Notes: generated by a model from the sequence alone, not told the origin. A stretch of 64,000 nucleotides of DNA from Nageia nagi (GCA_050084985.1 JBITNC010000001.1:194990001-195054000), one strand, 5' to 3'. Positions 39,366-51,864 are shown, numbered from the stretch's first letter. Program-made: numbers and translations.

Positions 39366-39760
39366 CTAGTCAAAAAGATTGTTTAAATATATTGATAGTA
39401 GGAGTACCATCACCATTGTGGGGAGTCTCATCCTACATTTCTCATTATTGACTTCTCCATTAACACCAATACGACCACTTGTTTTATTATGCCTTACATA
39501 TATATCCTCCTTTTTTATGCTTTCTAAGGAACATAATGAAACTTCAATTTCATCTATAGAACCTAAAAGAGTCATTAGAAAGTTTAAGCCAAAACCTAGG
39601 CTATCACCCATGATCACATATACACCACTTATTTCATATCCCATTAACTTCCAACCATCCATTCCTAGACATGGACCTCTTCACCTTCAATTGAGACCTC
39701 CTTACTATTACCACTTGAGTCATGGACATTAGGTCATTCATAAGAAATCCATACTCCAAC
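39366..39760. other. Overlapping sense and antisense ORFs, counterpart of 23083-23510
   Basis: The plus strand has a 117-codon ORF (39379-39732: SLLTSPLTPIRPL, RKFKPKPRLSP, HGPLHLQLRPPYYYHLSHGH). The minus strand has a 98-codon ORF (39662-39366: DSLGFGLNFLMTLLGS, GVNGEVNNEK). Both are open in a badly decayed neighbourhood, so one was probably under selection until recently or is simply lucky. Confidence 0.4.
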
Positions 39761-39984
39761 GCCATTTGAGGATTGTAAATCAATTTGTGTCATGTTAAAA
39801 AAAGTATTAAAAAATATAAAAAAATGATAAAAATGTAATATATTGTATATATGTGTTGTATATATATCACTTGATATATTTGCATATTTATTAGTTATTT
39901 TTATGTAAATAAAAGCTTTATATATTATGTTTATATATATTTCTTCAATCTCTAAAGTTTGCATATAAGATTGTAGGTGGTTGG

Positions 39985-40680
39985 TTGCATTCAAGACACA
40001 AATATCATGATTCATCTTCATTGTGTTTTTGAACCTAAAAATTAATGTATAGTTTATCTGTATCATATTCTACTCATTCCTTGGGAGTTATATTCCCTTC
40101 ACACCCCATGTTCAACTTATACATTCCCTAGCACTCATATACAGAGTCACACCCAATCACTAGATATATATATAGACCATTTTCATGATTTGATGGTGTT
40201 CAACATAAAATCTTATCTATCAAAGCATTTTCAATTCTTTTGGATAAATCAAATTGAGCTTGTCATGCCCTCAAAATTTCCCTTTTGTTAAGCATTATCA
40301 TTGATCATGAACCATGTTGGGGAATCAACTTAATTTATGACATGATTTATGAAGAGTTTCTCCAAAACCTCATCTTCTTATTTTCTAGACCATACTTCAT
40401 ATGGAGGATTACAATCAATGCCCATGTCAATACATTCTTAGGTTGACTCATTACATTTTATGGTCCAACACATTTGCACACTCATGAGTTAGTTGACATA
40501 CTTACCATCACCTATATAATAGCATAAAATATTTTGTATTTGGATTCTATGTTTTGTGTTTCTATCACCCATCATAGAATATAATGGTTTTTCAATCATG
40601 CCATTTGTATGCTATCTAATTTTCACCCCATCTCTCATAGTTAGTTACTTTAATCCTTTATATGACATGGATTTAATCAC
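39985..40680 (-). pseudogene. Antisense ORF of element H, counterpart of 23740-24440
   Basis: Minus-strand blocks: NYERWGEN.IAYKWHD (about 40650-40600), NPPYEVWSRK.EDEVLEKLF (about 40415-40355), QAQFDLSKRIENALIDKILC (about 40270-40210) and CNQPPTILYAN (about 39995-39965). Frame changes between blocks. Confidence 0.5.
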
Positions 40681-40689
40681 AAAGAGTTA

Positions 40690-42564
40690 GATGAGGACTA
40701 AATTTAAAAACAAAATTATAAAATACAAAAGTTTTATATATATAAATTATATTTCTACAGCATATTGGCTATTCGGTGTGTTTCCCAATGTATCCACATC
40801 ATATCATTGTTTTCATTTTAGTTTTTCTACTACATCCATCACCATAAAACTATTAAGTGTCAAACATGCTAATTCTAGTAACTTACTAAGTTGTATATAT
40901 GAACCATACATCCATTCACATATTAATCATATATATAGCTCTACGTATAAATAAAGAAGTATTTTATGAATATAATATTCATGTTTTATTTTGTGAAAAT
41001 ATCTTCTGCAAAGTGTTTGAAACTTAGGATGATAAACAAACATAATGTTGATACATGTTTAAGATATTATGAACTCCTATGATTCAACATATTTTAAAAA
41101 CCTCTAAATAATAAAAAAAAACAAGATTTTACTTGAGCATAATTTTGAGTGATTATTTTCCCTATTATTTTGCTTCATCTTGAACCTAAGAGATATGAAG
41201 AAAAAAGAGAGAGAAAAAGATACAAAATTACAAAAAAATCAAGATTGCAAAAAAGATTAAAAAAAAGAGAGAGAAGAAGTATAATTTATGGGTCATCATA
41301 TTATTCTCTATTGGGGTTATAAATTCCTAAATGGAAATAGAGAAAGGCTATAATGGGATCAAGGAGTTAGTTTTCATCGAGGCTATGGATGCCCATCTAG
41401 CAATGAGGTATACCTTATGAAGTGGTGATATGTCTAGTCTTTTTGATGGACCTCTGCATGTTTCATATGAATGAATTATCTTACATATTTATGCTCTTAT
41501 AGCATTAAGTTTACAAGAATCAAGAGAATAAAATGAACATCATTGCACACACATAAGTTCATTGTAAACTTAGGTGTATTATAACCAAAATAAAAGATTA
41601 TTTCATGAAGTTAATTTGAATATTTTATTCATTATATTTATTTATCATATTATACATTTCACCTTATGATATATGTATATATGTGTGTGTGTGTGACCTT
41701 GGTATGTTATTAGAATATTATATTTGATATTTAAATAGGTATACCATTCATTCATATCCATTGTCCATGAGTTTACATTTATAATTTCTATTAACACCTA
41801 AAAAGGAATTTTGATTTAATTAAAATACCTTTTTAGATATTCAAAATGATTTATTTAATTTATTAAATAAATTTTCTTTTTCATATGCACTCTCATCTAC
41901 CTTTATGTTTTATGGTAATAGGTTAGCTCAGCATCATAATAAGTCTAATGAGGAACCTTGGCAGTAGACTTGTTACTTATGAAGGTGGAGGAGTTGTGCA
42001 TGATCAAAGATTTGATATGACATGAAATAATCCTAAACCTTTGATAGGTGTAAATATACTTATTTCAATCTTGATTATTATTTCTTAATGCCATATATCA
42101 TCTCTATATCTTATTATACTCTAAGATCTACATTCCTATGATCTTTCATCCCTTTGTGATCGAGATTTTGTACATCAAAGTGGATGATGACATCTTTCTT
42201 GAAATAAATGTATTCTAGAAAGGTAATTGAGTGCTTCCACTATGTTTCAAGCACCATCATTGGGTTGAGGTAGGATTTGTATCTTTGTATTTTGGAGAAT
42301 CTCATTGTTCATCCTCTCTTGATTGAATATCACCTTTGTTCATCATCACAAGTAAAGTATAGGTTTGTATCTTTGATTAATCTAATTTTGATAGGTAAAG
42401 GTCAAGTTAATACTTATCATATTTCATATAATTTATTCCACATTATTTTAGTTAATTAGAAAATTTAATTATTCTATAAATAACTACAATAATATTATTT
42501 TAGTTATAATAATTGGTCAACCTGACTTCTTTTCAATACACCACTTTATCCTTCACCAGTTGCA
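40690..42564. other. Noncoding stretch; end of element H and probable LTR of F
   Basis: To about 41780 it follows the E1 3' noncoding region. At 41790 the text changes (taacacctaaaaagg), possibly a decayed LTR start. A (TG)n run is at 41680-41695. The stretch 41900-42540 is probably the LTR or leader of F, but I cannot fix its ends. Confidence 0.4.
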
Positions 42565-42584
42565 CCAAAACTCTAGAGTTTTGG
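42565..42584. other. 20-bp perfect palindrome upstream of F gag
   Basis: CCAAAACTCTAGAGTTTTGG is an exact palindrome in an otherwise decayed leader, in the same setting as the palindromes of D and Y. Confidence 0.75.
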
Positions 42585-42639
42585 ATAAGAATAATCTTAC
42601 ATATAAAATGTATTAGAAATGGTACCTAATTAATTTCTT

Positions 42640-43730
42640 ACCATGGTAAATAACTTTGATGAGGCCATCAGATCTAATCTCAAGAAGATGCTATATGGAA
42701 ATGAAGAAAGAAGTAAAGCCTCTAACATTAGGGGTAATTCTTTGGAGGTGCTCCACAAAATATTTGGGATTTGAATACACTATATAATGAGATTTGAAAT
42801 ACCAGGGAATCTCATATACAAATGAAACCTATTTTTAAAACATACAATTGTGAGGGAGACTGTATGGCTGATATCAAAGATTTCAAAATGAAATTTGAGT
42901 TAAAATTTGGTATGAATGATAATTTGATGGCCAAATATTTTCCCACTACATTTAGAGTTGATGCACTCAATTAGTACTTCTATTTACTTGCTAAGTCAAT
43001 TAATTTATATGTATAACTTATCTTAGAATTTTATATGCATTTCAAATATCATGCTCCTAGATGAATGATAGTTTGAGATCTAGTTAGTGCCATGGAAGGT
43101 CCCATGAATGATTTGATAAATTAGCCCAAATATTTTAGAAATATGGAGCATAATTATTGAACCTTTATTTGAATCTCATGTCACATCCATGTTTTTCCAT
43201 AATATTCATGCTATAGTAAAATTCATAGCCCTTGACTACATGATGTTACCCTTTACTAAGATTGTCTATAGGCTTACCCAAAAAAAGAAGTGCTTAGTTG
43301 ATATGGATAACATGAAAGATGGAAATCCTGACAAAGAAACTAAGGGAGTTATATATTAGAAAAAGGAAGATAAGGAATTCCATACCATAGAAGAACCTCC
43401 CTCCAAAGAGCAGTAGAAGAGTCAAGCAAAACAAAATTTTAGTAAGAACAATATGTTACCTTTGGCTCCTACTATTATGTTCAAAGACTATTTATAAAAA
43501 AGGACTTATCAAACTTGATCCATAGTAAGAACTAGGTCCTCATGATGATAAATCTTTTTGGTAAAATGAATTAGAATTCTATGAATATCATAAAATCAAA
43601 GGTAATAGAACAAATGCATGTATGATCATGAGAAAGCAATTACAAAATTTGCTAGATAATGGTAAGATACAATATGAGGCTCATGCAGTAGATTTTGAGG
43701 ATACTAAATCCCTCACATAAAATATCATCT
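42640..43730 (+). pseudogene. gag of element F
   Basis: FKMKFELKFGMNDNLMAKYFPTTFRVDAL-like text (split by eye, about 42880-42970) marks the capsid core. The zinc segment YEYHKIKGNRTNACMIMRKQ and LQNLLDNGKIQ (about 43585-43675) is the CxxHxxxGHxTxxC motif with the first Cys changed to Tyr and Gly-His to Gly-Asn. Many stops. Confidence 0.75.
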
Positions 43731-44670
43731 TTAACTAAGAACTATGTGGTGCCATTAAGAGAGGGTGTCCTAGAGGGAGTATTAATTTGGATACAACATA
43801 GCAAATGGAGATCCCTTATAATCCTAATATGCAATAACTCCTCAAAAAACTAAAGGTAACTCATGCTAAAATAAGTATTTTAAAACTCTTACAATTATCA
43901 ATTGAACATAGAGATACTTTGTTTGATGTGCTTAAGAAAACTAAAGTTGATTTAGATATTCCTATCACTAAATTTGTTGAATTAGTAAGTAATCTTGAAA
44001 TTGATTTGGTTTTTACTATGCTTTCCTTTTAAGAGAGTGAATTGCCTAGTGAAGATGTCATTGAGAAAAAATTAGGATTGTATATCCATGTCAATATTGA
44101 GTGAATCTCTATTAAAAAATATTTGATTGATACTGGTTCAAATATCAATATATGTTTTGTTGATTTGTTGTAAAAAAAATTTCCTTTCATATATACAAAA
44201 ATATAAATAACCACTATTAGCATTAAAGGATTTGATAACATTAATAAATAATGCATCAAATATGTATCTATGCCTATTGAAGTAGGTGGTAAAATGGTTC
44301 ATCAAAAAGTGCATATTTTTAAGTAAAGTTCCCATATAAATTGTTGCTTAGTAGACCATGAATCCATAAAATTAAGGTTGTTACCTCCACTTTGTATTGA
44401 TTGATCAAATTTATGCACAAAGGTAAGTAGGTTACCATTTATGTAGAAGAAAATCCTACATATATGTGTTAGGTAGTTGAGAGATTTTGGATTCCTCATA
44501 AATTGGTTGAAAGTGAGGTAGATGCACCAATATCTAATATAGTTTTCATCCCATAAGAGGTAAGCATGGGAGCATACAAAATCTTGGAGATAAAAATCTG
44601 AAAGAACTTCAAAGAGCTCAGATGAACCATTGTAATCCTTGAAAGTCAATGTTTCCATCTAGAGGAGATT
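43731..44670 (+). pseudogene. Aspartic protease of element F (DTGS type)
   Basis: KKYLIDTGSNINICFVDLL (about 44115-44170) keeps the catalytic Asp-Thr-Gly. TISIKGFDNINK and KMVHQKVHIF follow. The DTGS form differs from the DGGx form of E1 and D, marking F as another lineage. The minus-strand ORFs between 44029 and 44658 overlie it and are shadows. Confidence 0.8.
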
Positions 44671-46830
44671 GAAGCCATGGATTACTACTTTGTTCTTGAT
44701 AAGAACAATGACCCCATGAAGATGTTAGTTTACTCTATCAATAATATGAAGAAAAAAGTGCATCCTTTAGTGAAGATACACCTTATATTTTACAAAAAAT
44801 GTTAGGTAAGGTAAGTATGCATTTCAATAGTATTGATTCTTCTTTTGCTAATGAATATATGTATAAATATAAATATGATGGAAAAGGAATAGGTAAAAAT
44901 GATTAGGACATCATAGAACCCATTTCAAATGAAGGTCACCATAAGAAAACAATTGATGTTGGGTTTGATGACTCTACACCTACCTCATCTTCATCAATTC
45001 CAAAGATTCAACACATGGATAGTAGTGATCAAGATTGTACCAAATATATCTATGATGAGTGGTTGCATTATGGAAGGATACATGGCCCATCAAAGGAGTT
45101 ATAAGCTTATTATGCATATCCATTCCTACCCCCTATAGCTCTAATTCAATTGGACATTTTTAAGAATGATAATGCCATCCTTGAAAAGCTAGGGGAATAG
45201 AGTGAGTTCCCCAAATCTAGTGAAAAGAGGTTCACAATATGTTTCTTACAACATCAGGCATATTTTGGTGGGGAGCTTTGCATGGATGATACCAACATTG
45301 CAAGATTGGGGGCATTTCTTAAGTCTCCCTAACTTAGTGATGAAATTTCCTATATTAGGGAAGAAATAATAGAAGTCAATATTAGTAACCAAGAGGACCT
45401 ATAGATGATCAAAATAGGAGCTTGGTTAACCTTAGAAGAATGGGAAAGGTAATGCCTAATATTAAAATACTTTTTTGATATCTTTGCTTGGTATTATTTT
45501 TATATGCCCAATCTTTATCCTAATTTTTTCACTCAACCTATTTATCAACAAAAATGTCAAACCCATTTAATGAAAATCTTGAAAGATGCATCCTAGGGTA
45601 GCCCTTGCTATTAAAAATGAAATTAAGAAATACCTTATTTATAGCTTCATTATCCCCATTCATTATTCTCCATGGATTTCTAACATTATGCCTATAGCTA
45701 AGACTAATGGTGAAATTAGGTGTTGTATTGATTTCAGGGATATCAACAAGGCATGCCCAAAAGATACTTTTCTTTTGCCTAACATTGATATGATTATATA
45801 TTAAATAGCAATCCTTGAGATTTTATCTATCATAGATGGATTTTATAGCTACAATTAAATTAGGATAAATAAGGAAGACCAATATAAGACAAACTTTGTT
45901 ACTCCTTAGGGAATATTTTGTTGGGTGGTTGTGCCTTTTGGTTTAAAGAATGTAGGTGCAACTTATTAGAGAGTCATGGTGACTATATTCCATGATATGA
46001 TCCATGATATTATTTAGGTGTATGTTGATAATATTTTAGCTAATTCCATAACCAAAGATTACCATATTTCAGATTTGAGAAAGATCTTCAAATGAATAAG
46101 AGAATACAAGTTGAAATTAATGCCTCAAAAGTGTGCCTTTGTAGTTTCATTAGGTAAATTGCTTGGGTTCCTTATTTCAAGAAGAGGTATAGATGTGGAC
46201 CCTATGAAAGTTTTAAGTATTGTTGGTTTATCTCCTCCTAAGAAGAATTTAAGGGAAAGTAAAAGTAGTTAGAAGGTTCATTGCTTAGTTAGCAAATATA
46301 ACTTCTCCATTTTCTCATCTCCTAAAGAAAGGTGAGAAATTCATTTGGGATGAAAAATATCAAAAAGATTTGGACAACATTAAAAGGTATCTTACTAATT
46401 CTCCAGTTTTAGCCCCATATAATTTAGAAAAGAGTTTGGTAGTTTATGTTTCAATAATATTACATTCATTAGGGGCAATGCTAGATTATAAGGATGACAA
46501 AAATAAGGAAATAGCAATCTACTATGTTAGCAAAATATTACTTGATTATGAGACAAAGTATACTTACATTGAAAAGATATGTTTTGCTATAGTCTTCTCA
46601 ATTGAAAAATTAAGATATTACATGCTTAAAAATACAACTTATGTCATAACTTAGGTATATCCTCTTAGTTATCTCATGTCTAAGTCCTACCTATCTAGAA
46701 AGGATGCAAAGTGGGTAATATTGCTTCAAGAATTTGATTTAGTCTTTATCACTTAGAATTCAATAAAGGGAAATTCTATAATAGATTTTGTATACTTATA
46801 TATAATTCTACATTTTTTGGGAAGACTATA
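44671..46830 (+). pseudogene. RT and RNase H of element F
   Basis: The linker KIGAWLTLEEWER and YFFDIFAWYYFYMPNL (about 45415-45510) leads to RT: HPRVALAIKNEIKKYLIYSF, IAKTNGEIRCCIDFRDINKA (45586-45804), IIDGFYSYN.IRINKEDQYKT, VPFGLKNVGATY and VYVDNILANS (about 46020-46050; YVDD changed to YVDN). RNase H: VLAPYNLEKSLVVYVS, IAIYYVSKILLDYETKYTYIEKICFAIVF (46370-46654), ending QEFDLVFIT and KGNSIIDFVYLY. No integrase follows. Confidence 0.9.
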
Positions 46831-46925
46831 AAAGTGTATTCAATGTAATTGAAGCATTCTTTTGTAGTTATGGAGATACTAGAGCTTTTCAGATGAAAAT
46901 AAGCTAAGTATAAAGAAATCTAGGA

Positions 46926-47490
46926 AGAGATGACATCATGCAAAGTAACAAAGTTTCATTTTTGTCTTATCATTAGACCCAAGAGATGATTATGTAATTA
47001 GAGAGGTTTATAGAGGTTTTATTTTGGTTTTTTCTTCCAAGTCTAAGGAGAGATGACATCATGTAGAGTAATGGAGTTTTATTTTTGTCTTATCGATAGA
47101 ATTGGAAGATGATGATGTCATCAAAGGAGCTTGCAATGTGTGAAGGTATTATTTTGGTTATTTCTTTTAAGCCCAAGGAGAGATGATGTCATTTGAAGAA
47201 TTCAAAATTCCAAAGTCTAATTGACCTAGCAACCTTGGGAAGAAGTAGAGTAAAAATGATTAAGTATAAGACACTTCCTAGTGTGACATCACCTAAAGCA
47301 TAGAGTTTCATTTATGTCTTATAACTAGACTCAAAGAGAGATGATGACATCAAGAAGATGTGTAGCCCTTAGAGAAGATGAAATAAAGAAAATATGAATC
47401 AAGTAGAAGATGACCCTTGATGAAATACTATAGAGTGCAGAGATCCCTTTTTATTCTTACCACTAGGCTGGGATAAGTGACATCATCAAG
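46926..47490. repeat. Array of about five 110-130 bp repeats with TGACATCA cores
   Basis: agatgacatcatg...gtttcatttttgtcttat..actagac recurs near 46926, 47046, 47176, 47285 and 47440. The core TGACATCA or TGATGTCA appears about seven times. It lies in the probable U3, upstream of the TATA box, where enhancer repeats are found. Confidence 0.65.
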
Positions 47491-47898
47491 GAGCATTCAT
47501 AATTTTGGTTTGATTCAACATAAAGCCCTAAGAGAAGGAATAAGAAGAAAAGTCTTAGTATACAAATTAACATTATCAGAATGATCATAGAGCTCCAAAA
47601 GAGAAATAGATATAAAAGTAAAGGTTTGAAAAAGCTCATAATATCTTGAAACCATAGGAGTAGCACCCAAAAACTTCTAAAATAGCTTTTTACTTCCACA
47701 AAAGTAGGAAAAATTACAAAAAACCTTGCTAGAGCTATAGAACATTATAGAGGATTATAGGAAATATGTAGGTGGTCAAAAAAATTTAGAAGACATAACC
47801 ACCAATCAAGAAGACTTCAAAAAAGAAGATCAAGCCTATTGAGACATTTTTATGTAACCATTCGATCTTTTTAGTTATATTATAGTTACTTTGCTTTC

Positions 47899-47906
47899 TA
47901 TATAAG
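47899..47906 (+). promoter_or_regulatory. TATA box of the G LTR
   Basis: TATATAAG in ctttctatataagtagaggtgg, a good plant TATA context, midway in the LTR. Confidence 0.55.
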
Positions 47907-48399
47907 TAGAGGTGGTAATAAGGGAAAAGGGTTGGAATCCCTAGTATTTTCCCTTGTATTTATTTTTGAAGACCTTTTATTTCCTTAGCAATATGATACT
48001 ATATTGACCTTTCTTTCCCAACACTTGTTACAATTGTTCTTAATCTGGTTATGTTGTGGCAATTGATGAATGTTTCATGAATAATAATAGAAATGTGTTG
48101 GAATAACTATGTATATTACATGGTAAAATGTATGTTGAGAAATAATTAAGAGAGTGAAGGATTCCTCCATGGTTGCAACACTAGATTTTTGGCAAGCTTT
48201 CATGCACTATGAAAGCCCACATTGAACTAGTGATCCCCCTTTTGCTTTATTCCTTATTACTCTATCTCTTTATTTTATTCCTCACATTTTTACCCTTTTA
48301 TTTACTTTCTAGTTACTTGTTATTTATATTTTGTGCTCAATGTATAAGAAACTAACCTTTTCCAAAGATTAGATTAACATAGATAGTCTATTCATAGTA

Positions 48400-48485
48400 T
48401 ACTATTGCTAAGATTGTAGTAGGTGAAGATATTACACAATCTTAATCAATAGTATATATTTTTGGGCATGCCCAATGGGACATGA
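48400..48485 (+). other. Hairpin at LTR end and primer binding site of G
   Basis: tactattgctaagattgt (48400-48417) and acaatcttaatcaatagta (48436-48454) are inverted copies with one bulge and an 18-nt loop. TTTTTGGGCATGCCCAATGG (from about 48460) follows; it resembles the TTTTTGGCACGCCCGGTGGG leader seen after many plant gypsy LTRs, with decayed CpGs. Confidence 0.6.
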
Positions 48486-49765
48486 AAATTTATTGGTGGC
48501 TTTGTTGGAAGCAAAAGTGGTGGTACATATACAACTAAATCCTTTATATTATTTTATTTTTAGAACCTATTATTTTATGTTACTCTTAGAGTGTATGTGG
48601 ACAAGATCTAAATATAAGGTAGCAAAAGAAGTCCCAGAATTGAAAGAACTTAGTGTTCCAAAGAGAAAGACCTTGATCAAGTCTAAATCTTTGAGTAGTA
48701 TGAGTACTTTAGTAGCTTCATATAAACTAGTACCTTTTTATCTTCAAAACATGGCTAATGTAGCTTTGAATATCTATCTTGCATGGGACAATGGGGTGCC
48801 CATAGCCTTAGTTGCTTTACATGATATCCTAGCTAGTGTTTTTAAAACTTTACTAGAGTTTTATGTAATGATAGAGAAAACATCTTTATGAGCACTATGT
48901 GGATGTAACCAATCTGAATAAGATTCATAATCTTCAACATGAAGATGTTATGGTGAGATTGTTGGAACAATCATTTAAGGGTAAAGTCCTTGATTGGTAC
49001 CAAGGTCTTGCTAGCATATCTATTACTCCATGGGCCCAGTTGTCAGAGCCCTTTATTTTAGAATTCAATGAAGTAGGAGATATTTTCTCCTTGTTAACCC
49101 AATTCACTTCTACCAAGAGATATGAACAAGAGAACATTTTTGACTTCAACATTAGGTTCCAAAAGTTTTGGAAGAGATTTTGTGTTACTTAGGCCTTACA
49201 AATCTCAAGCATTAATTTATTACCTAAGGGCCTTTTCTTTGGATCTTTCATTATAAATTTAGAATATTGATGTCAATACATTTTTTGAATTTTATAATCA
49301 ACCAACATTTGCTGAAGCTTGTCTCATCTCTGTAGGAAAACTACCAAGCCAAATGCCTATGCCATACTTTCCAATATTACCTCAAAATCAAGTATTAAGC
49401 CCTCAAGGAATCTATATAGCCCTACCTCTAGTAAGTATTCTTGCTCTTGTGCAACAACTTCCTCTAGCCTTGCCTACCCCAAGAGCACCTTTGGCTTTAC
49501 TTGGTCCACCTCATTTTGGAGTAAATTAGGTAGTACCAACACATAATGAGATCTAAGAATTAAGAGTCTTGTGCAAAAATATAACTAACCAAATTACTCT
49601 ATTGAGTAGACAAAATAATGCTAGAAGATTCTCATATCTAGCTATTGAAAAGTTTCAAAATTAGCATGTCCTAGCAAAAAATATGGATCAAGTCTCTTTC
49701 TTTGGACAAGTTGTGAGCTTATGGCTAGCTTGTAATGATGCTCATGAGCAAACTTCCTTCCCCAT
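48475..49765 (+). pseudogene. gag of element G, part before the Y insertion
   Basis: A 138-codon ORF (48475-48888) gives the N-terminal part (VPELKELSVPKRKTLIKSKS). After a frame shift near 48890 the capsid core follows at 48899-49192: LNKIHNLQHEDVMVRLLEQS and FKGKVLDWYQGL..ITPWAQL, ending FNIRFQKFWKRFC. Later frames give a proline-rich part (KLPSQMPMPYFPILPQNQ, about 49330-49385) and NDAHEQTSFP at the Y insertion. Confidence 0.85.
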
Positions 49766-50642
49766 TGTTTACAAATAAAAATTGAGAGTGCAAATAAGTA
49801 AATAGGCAACTATCTACAAACTCAATATTATCTGTATTCTAGCTACGGGTAGCAATTTATTCTAGATAACAATAAACAACATATAACAATTCAGAAGTGT
49901 AAATGTGACAACTAAGACTGTGATTTATGTACTAACCTCACGGAACATACCTGACAATGAAAGATGCTGAGATTGGAGATGTAGTGATGATAAGCTGCCT
50001 TTTCCACAACGTCATGACCTGCAAGGATGTGAAAAGAGGATCGCGGGCGGTCCGTTTCAGTGGTATAAGAGTGCCAGCGGTGTTCTTCCGTTCACAAAGG
50101 AGCACCGATGGCCTTTTTTTGATAGCTTTGACCTCTCAGTTAGGTCCAGATCTTCAGTATAGATATCTCAGATTGCAGTATAATATCAGAATTGATCGCA
50201 AATGTCAGGAGAGCTCGCGCAAGGAAGCACACAAACCACAACCTTATAGGCTGGTACCAAGAGATACCTTAGGGGGTAGCCACTTACAAGACCATACACG
50301 GGATCATGTGTATCCTTGTTGTTGTGGACTTACTATTAGATCCCTTATTTATATAGATATAGGTAATACCGCCCATAGGTCGGCGTGCATCCACATAAAT
50401 AAGGTTAATTCACAAGATTTAAGATAAATACATCAATAAACAAGATAATTCATGCAATACTCAAGGTAAACCATTCAATATTCAAGATAACCCATGCAAT
50501 ATTCAAGATAAACCATGCAATATTCATATTCAAGCCAAACATTGATATTATCACTTTAATCCATTCAAGACATATAGTTAGGCCAAACATATTTCATTAA
50601 TTTATTGATTTAAAAACATAAAATCATTTTTATGTGTTAACA
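49766..50642 (-). repeat. 3' LTR of Y
   Basis: Plus-strand ends TGTTTACAAATAAAA ... ATGTGTTAACA. It holds the GGATCGCGGGCGGTCC motif cluster (50038-50113). The 156-aa plus-strand ORF (49957-50427) lies wholly inside the LTR and is not a gene. Confidence 0.95.
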
Positions 50643-50658
50643 GATGCCCCACTTTGGA
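50643..50658 (-). other. Polypurine tract of Y
   Basis: On the minus strand ccaaagtggggcatc directly precedes the 3' LTR; identical in position and nearly in sequence to that of D. Confidence 0.8.
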
Positions 50659-51004
50659 TGTGAAATCGAAAAAAAATCATGAGATGACTTGAGATTTTGC
50701 ATTCAAAGTAAAAACACAACATCATAGCAAGCAATTTTGATAAGCAATGATAAACACTAACCATTTAAACAACATCATGATAAGCTTATAGGTTGAGAAA
50801 ACTCCCTTATGATATTACCTTGGGCATGCTTGCCCCTTGCGTTTTGTTGTAGAAGGTGATAGCCTGATATGTCTGATAATCTGATAATCTTGCTGCAATG
50901 CTGATGACCCAAGAAAACATGCTTGACAACACACATAACAATGATAGGACAGACGACTTAACCACACATGCTAGCCGGACGACAACTTGACAAGACCACA
51001 TCAC

Positions 51005-51252
51005 AACACATATGACCAACTCACAAGACAAGACATGATAACACACATGATCAACTCACAAGACAAGACATGATAACACACATGATCAACTCACAAGACA
51101 AGACATGATAACACACATGATCAACTCACAAGACCAGACATGATAACACACATGATCAACTCACAAGACAAGACATGATAACACACATGATCAACTCACA
51201 AGACAAGACATGATAACACACATGATCAACTCACCAGACCAAACATGATAAC
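51005..51252. repeat. Tandem array 1: 35-bp unit, about 7 copies
   Basis: The unit is cacacatgatcaactcac followed by aagacaagacatgataa. Copies are almost identical, so the array is young. It lies between the 3' LTR and the PMD promoter. Confidence 0.95.
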
Positions 51253-51261
51253 CATAACCAA

Positions 51262-51840
51262 ACACAGGGGAGAGCTAAGTTCCCCACAACTGAGCCCTCG
51301 CATCAAGAGGTGTACTGCAGTTGCCGAAGAACCGAACTCCGCAAAACAAGTGATAAGCTGATAATGGGAGAGCTAAGTATCCACACAACTGAGCCCTCAC
51401 GTTAAGAGGTGTACTCCAGTTGCCGAAGAACTGAACTCTGCAAAACAAGTGATAAGCTGATAATGGGAGAGCTAAGTATCCACACAACTGAGCCCTCACG
51501 TCAAGAGGTGTACTCCAGTTGCTGAAGAACTGAACTCTGCAAAACAATGATAAGCAGATAATGGGAGAGCTAAGTATCCACACAACTGAGCCCTCACATC
51601 AAGAGGTGTACTCCAGTTGCCGAAGAACCGAACTCTGCAAAACAATGATAAGCAGATAATGGGAGAGCTAAGTATCCACACAACTGAGCCCTCACATCAA
51701 GAGGTGTACTCCAGTTGCCGAAGAACTGAACTCTGCAAAATAATGATAAGCAGATGGGGGAGAGCTAAGTTCCACACAACTGAGCCTTCACACTGGCTGC
51801 AGTCACATAAGAACCGAACTCTGCAAAACAAGTGATAAAC
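51262..51840. repeat. Tandem array 2: about 98-bp unit, 6 copies
   Basis: Copies start at gggagagctaag near 51266, 51364, 51463, 51561, 51659 and 51757. The unit includes ccacacaactgagccctcac, aagaggtgtactccagttgc and aaaacaagtgataagctg. The minus-strand ORFs (51275-51583, 51496-51681) and the plus ORF 51617-51835 are repeat read-through. Confidence 0.95.
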
Positions 51841-51864
51841 TAATGGAGCTGACACTCCACCAAG

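Larger units (their letters stand above)
46850..48455 (+). repeat. 5' LTR of element G (left edge approximate)
   Basis: Noncoding 1.6 kb between F and the G primer site. It has a repeat array in its first part, a TATA box at 47899 and a hairpin at its right end. The 78-aa minus-strand ORF at 47463-47699 is a shadow. The TG start could not be fixed. Confidence 0.6.

Noticed and set aside
39379-39732. 117-aa ORF as an intact independent gene
   Set aside because: It has a counterpart at 23114-23392 in E1 and is part of the element's post-integrase region; strand and function are undecided.
44029-44658. Three overlapping minus-strand ORFs (76, 65 and 118 aa)
   Set aside because: They lie opposite the protease region of F, whose plus-strand text (LIDTGSNIN) is clearly the real code.
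49957-50427. 156-codon plus-strand ORF, with a shorter partner at 57134-57421
   Set aside because: Both lie wholly within the LTRs of Y, antisense to its transcript. The longer frame is broken in the other LTR copy by single changes.
50643-50665. gatgccccactttggatg after the left LTR of Y read as a primer binding site
   Set aside because: On the minus strand it is a purine tract next to the LTR, and gag lies at the other end. The element runs on the minus strand, so this is the polypurine tract.
51275-51681. 102-aa and 61-aa minus-strand ORFs with repeated MWILSSPIIC and CRVQFF text
   Set aside because: These are read-through of the 98-bp tandem repeat, whose length happens to avoid stops.
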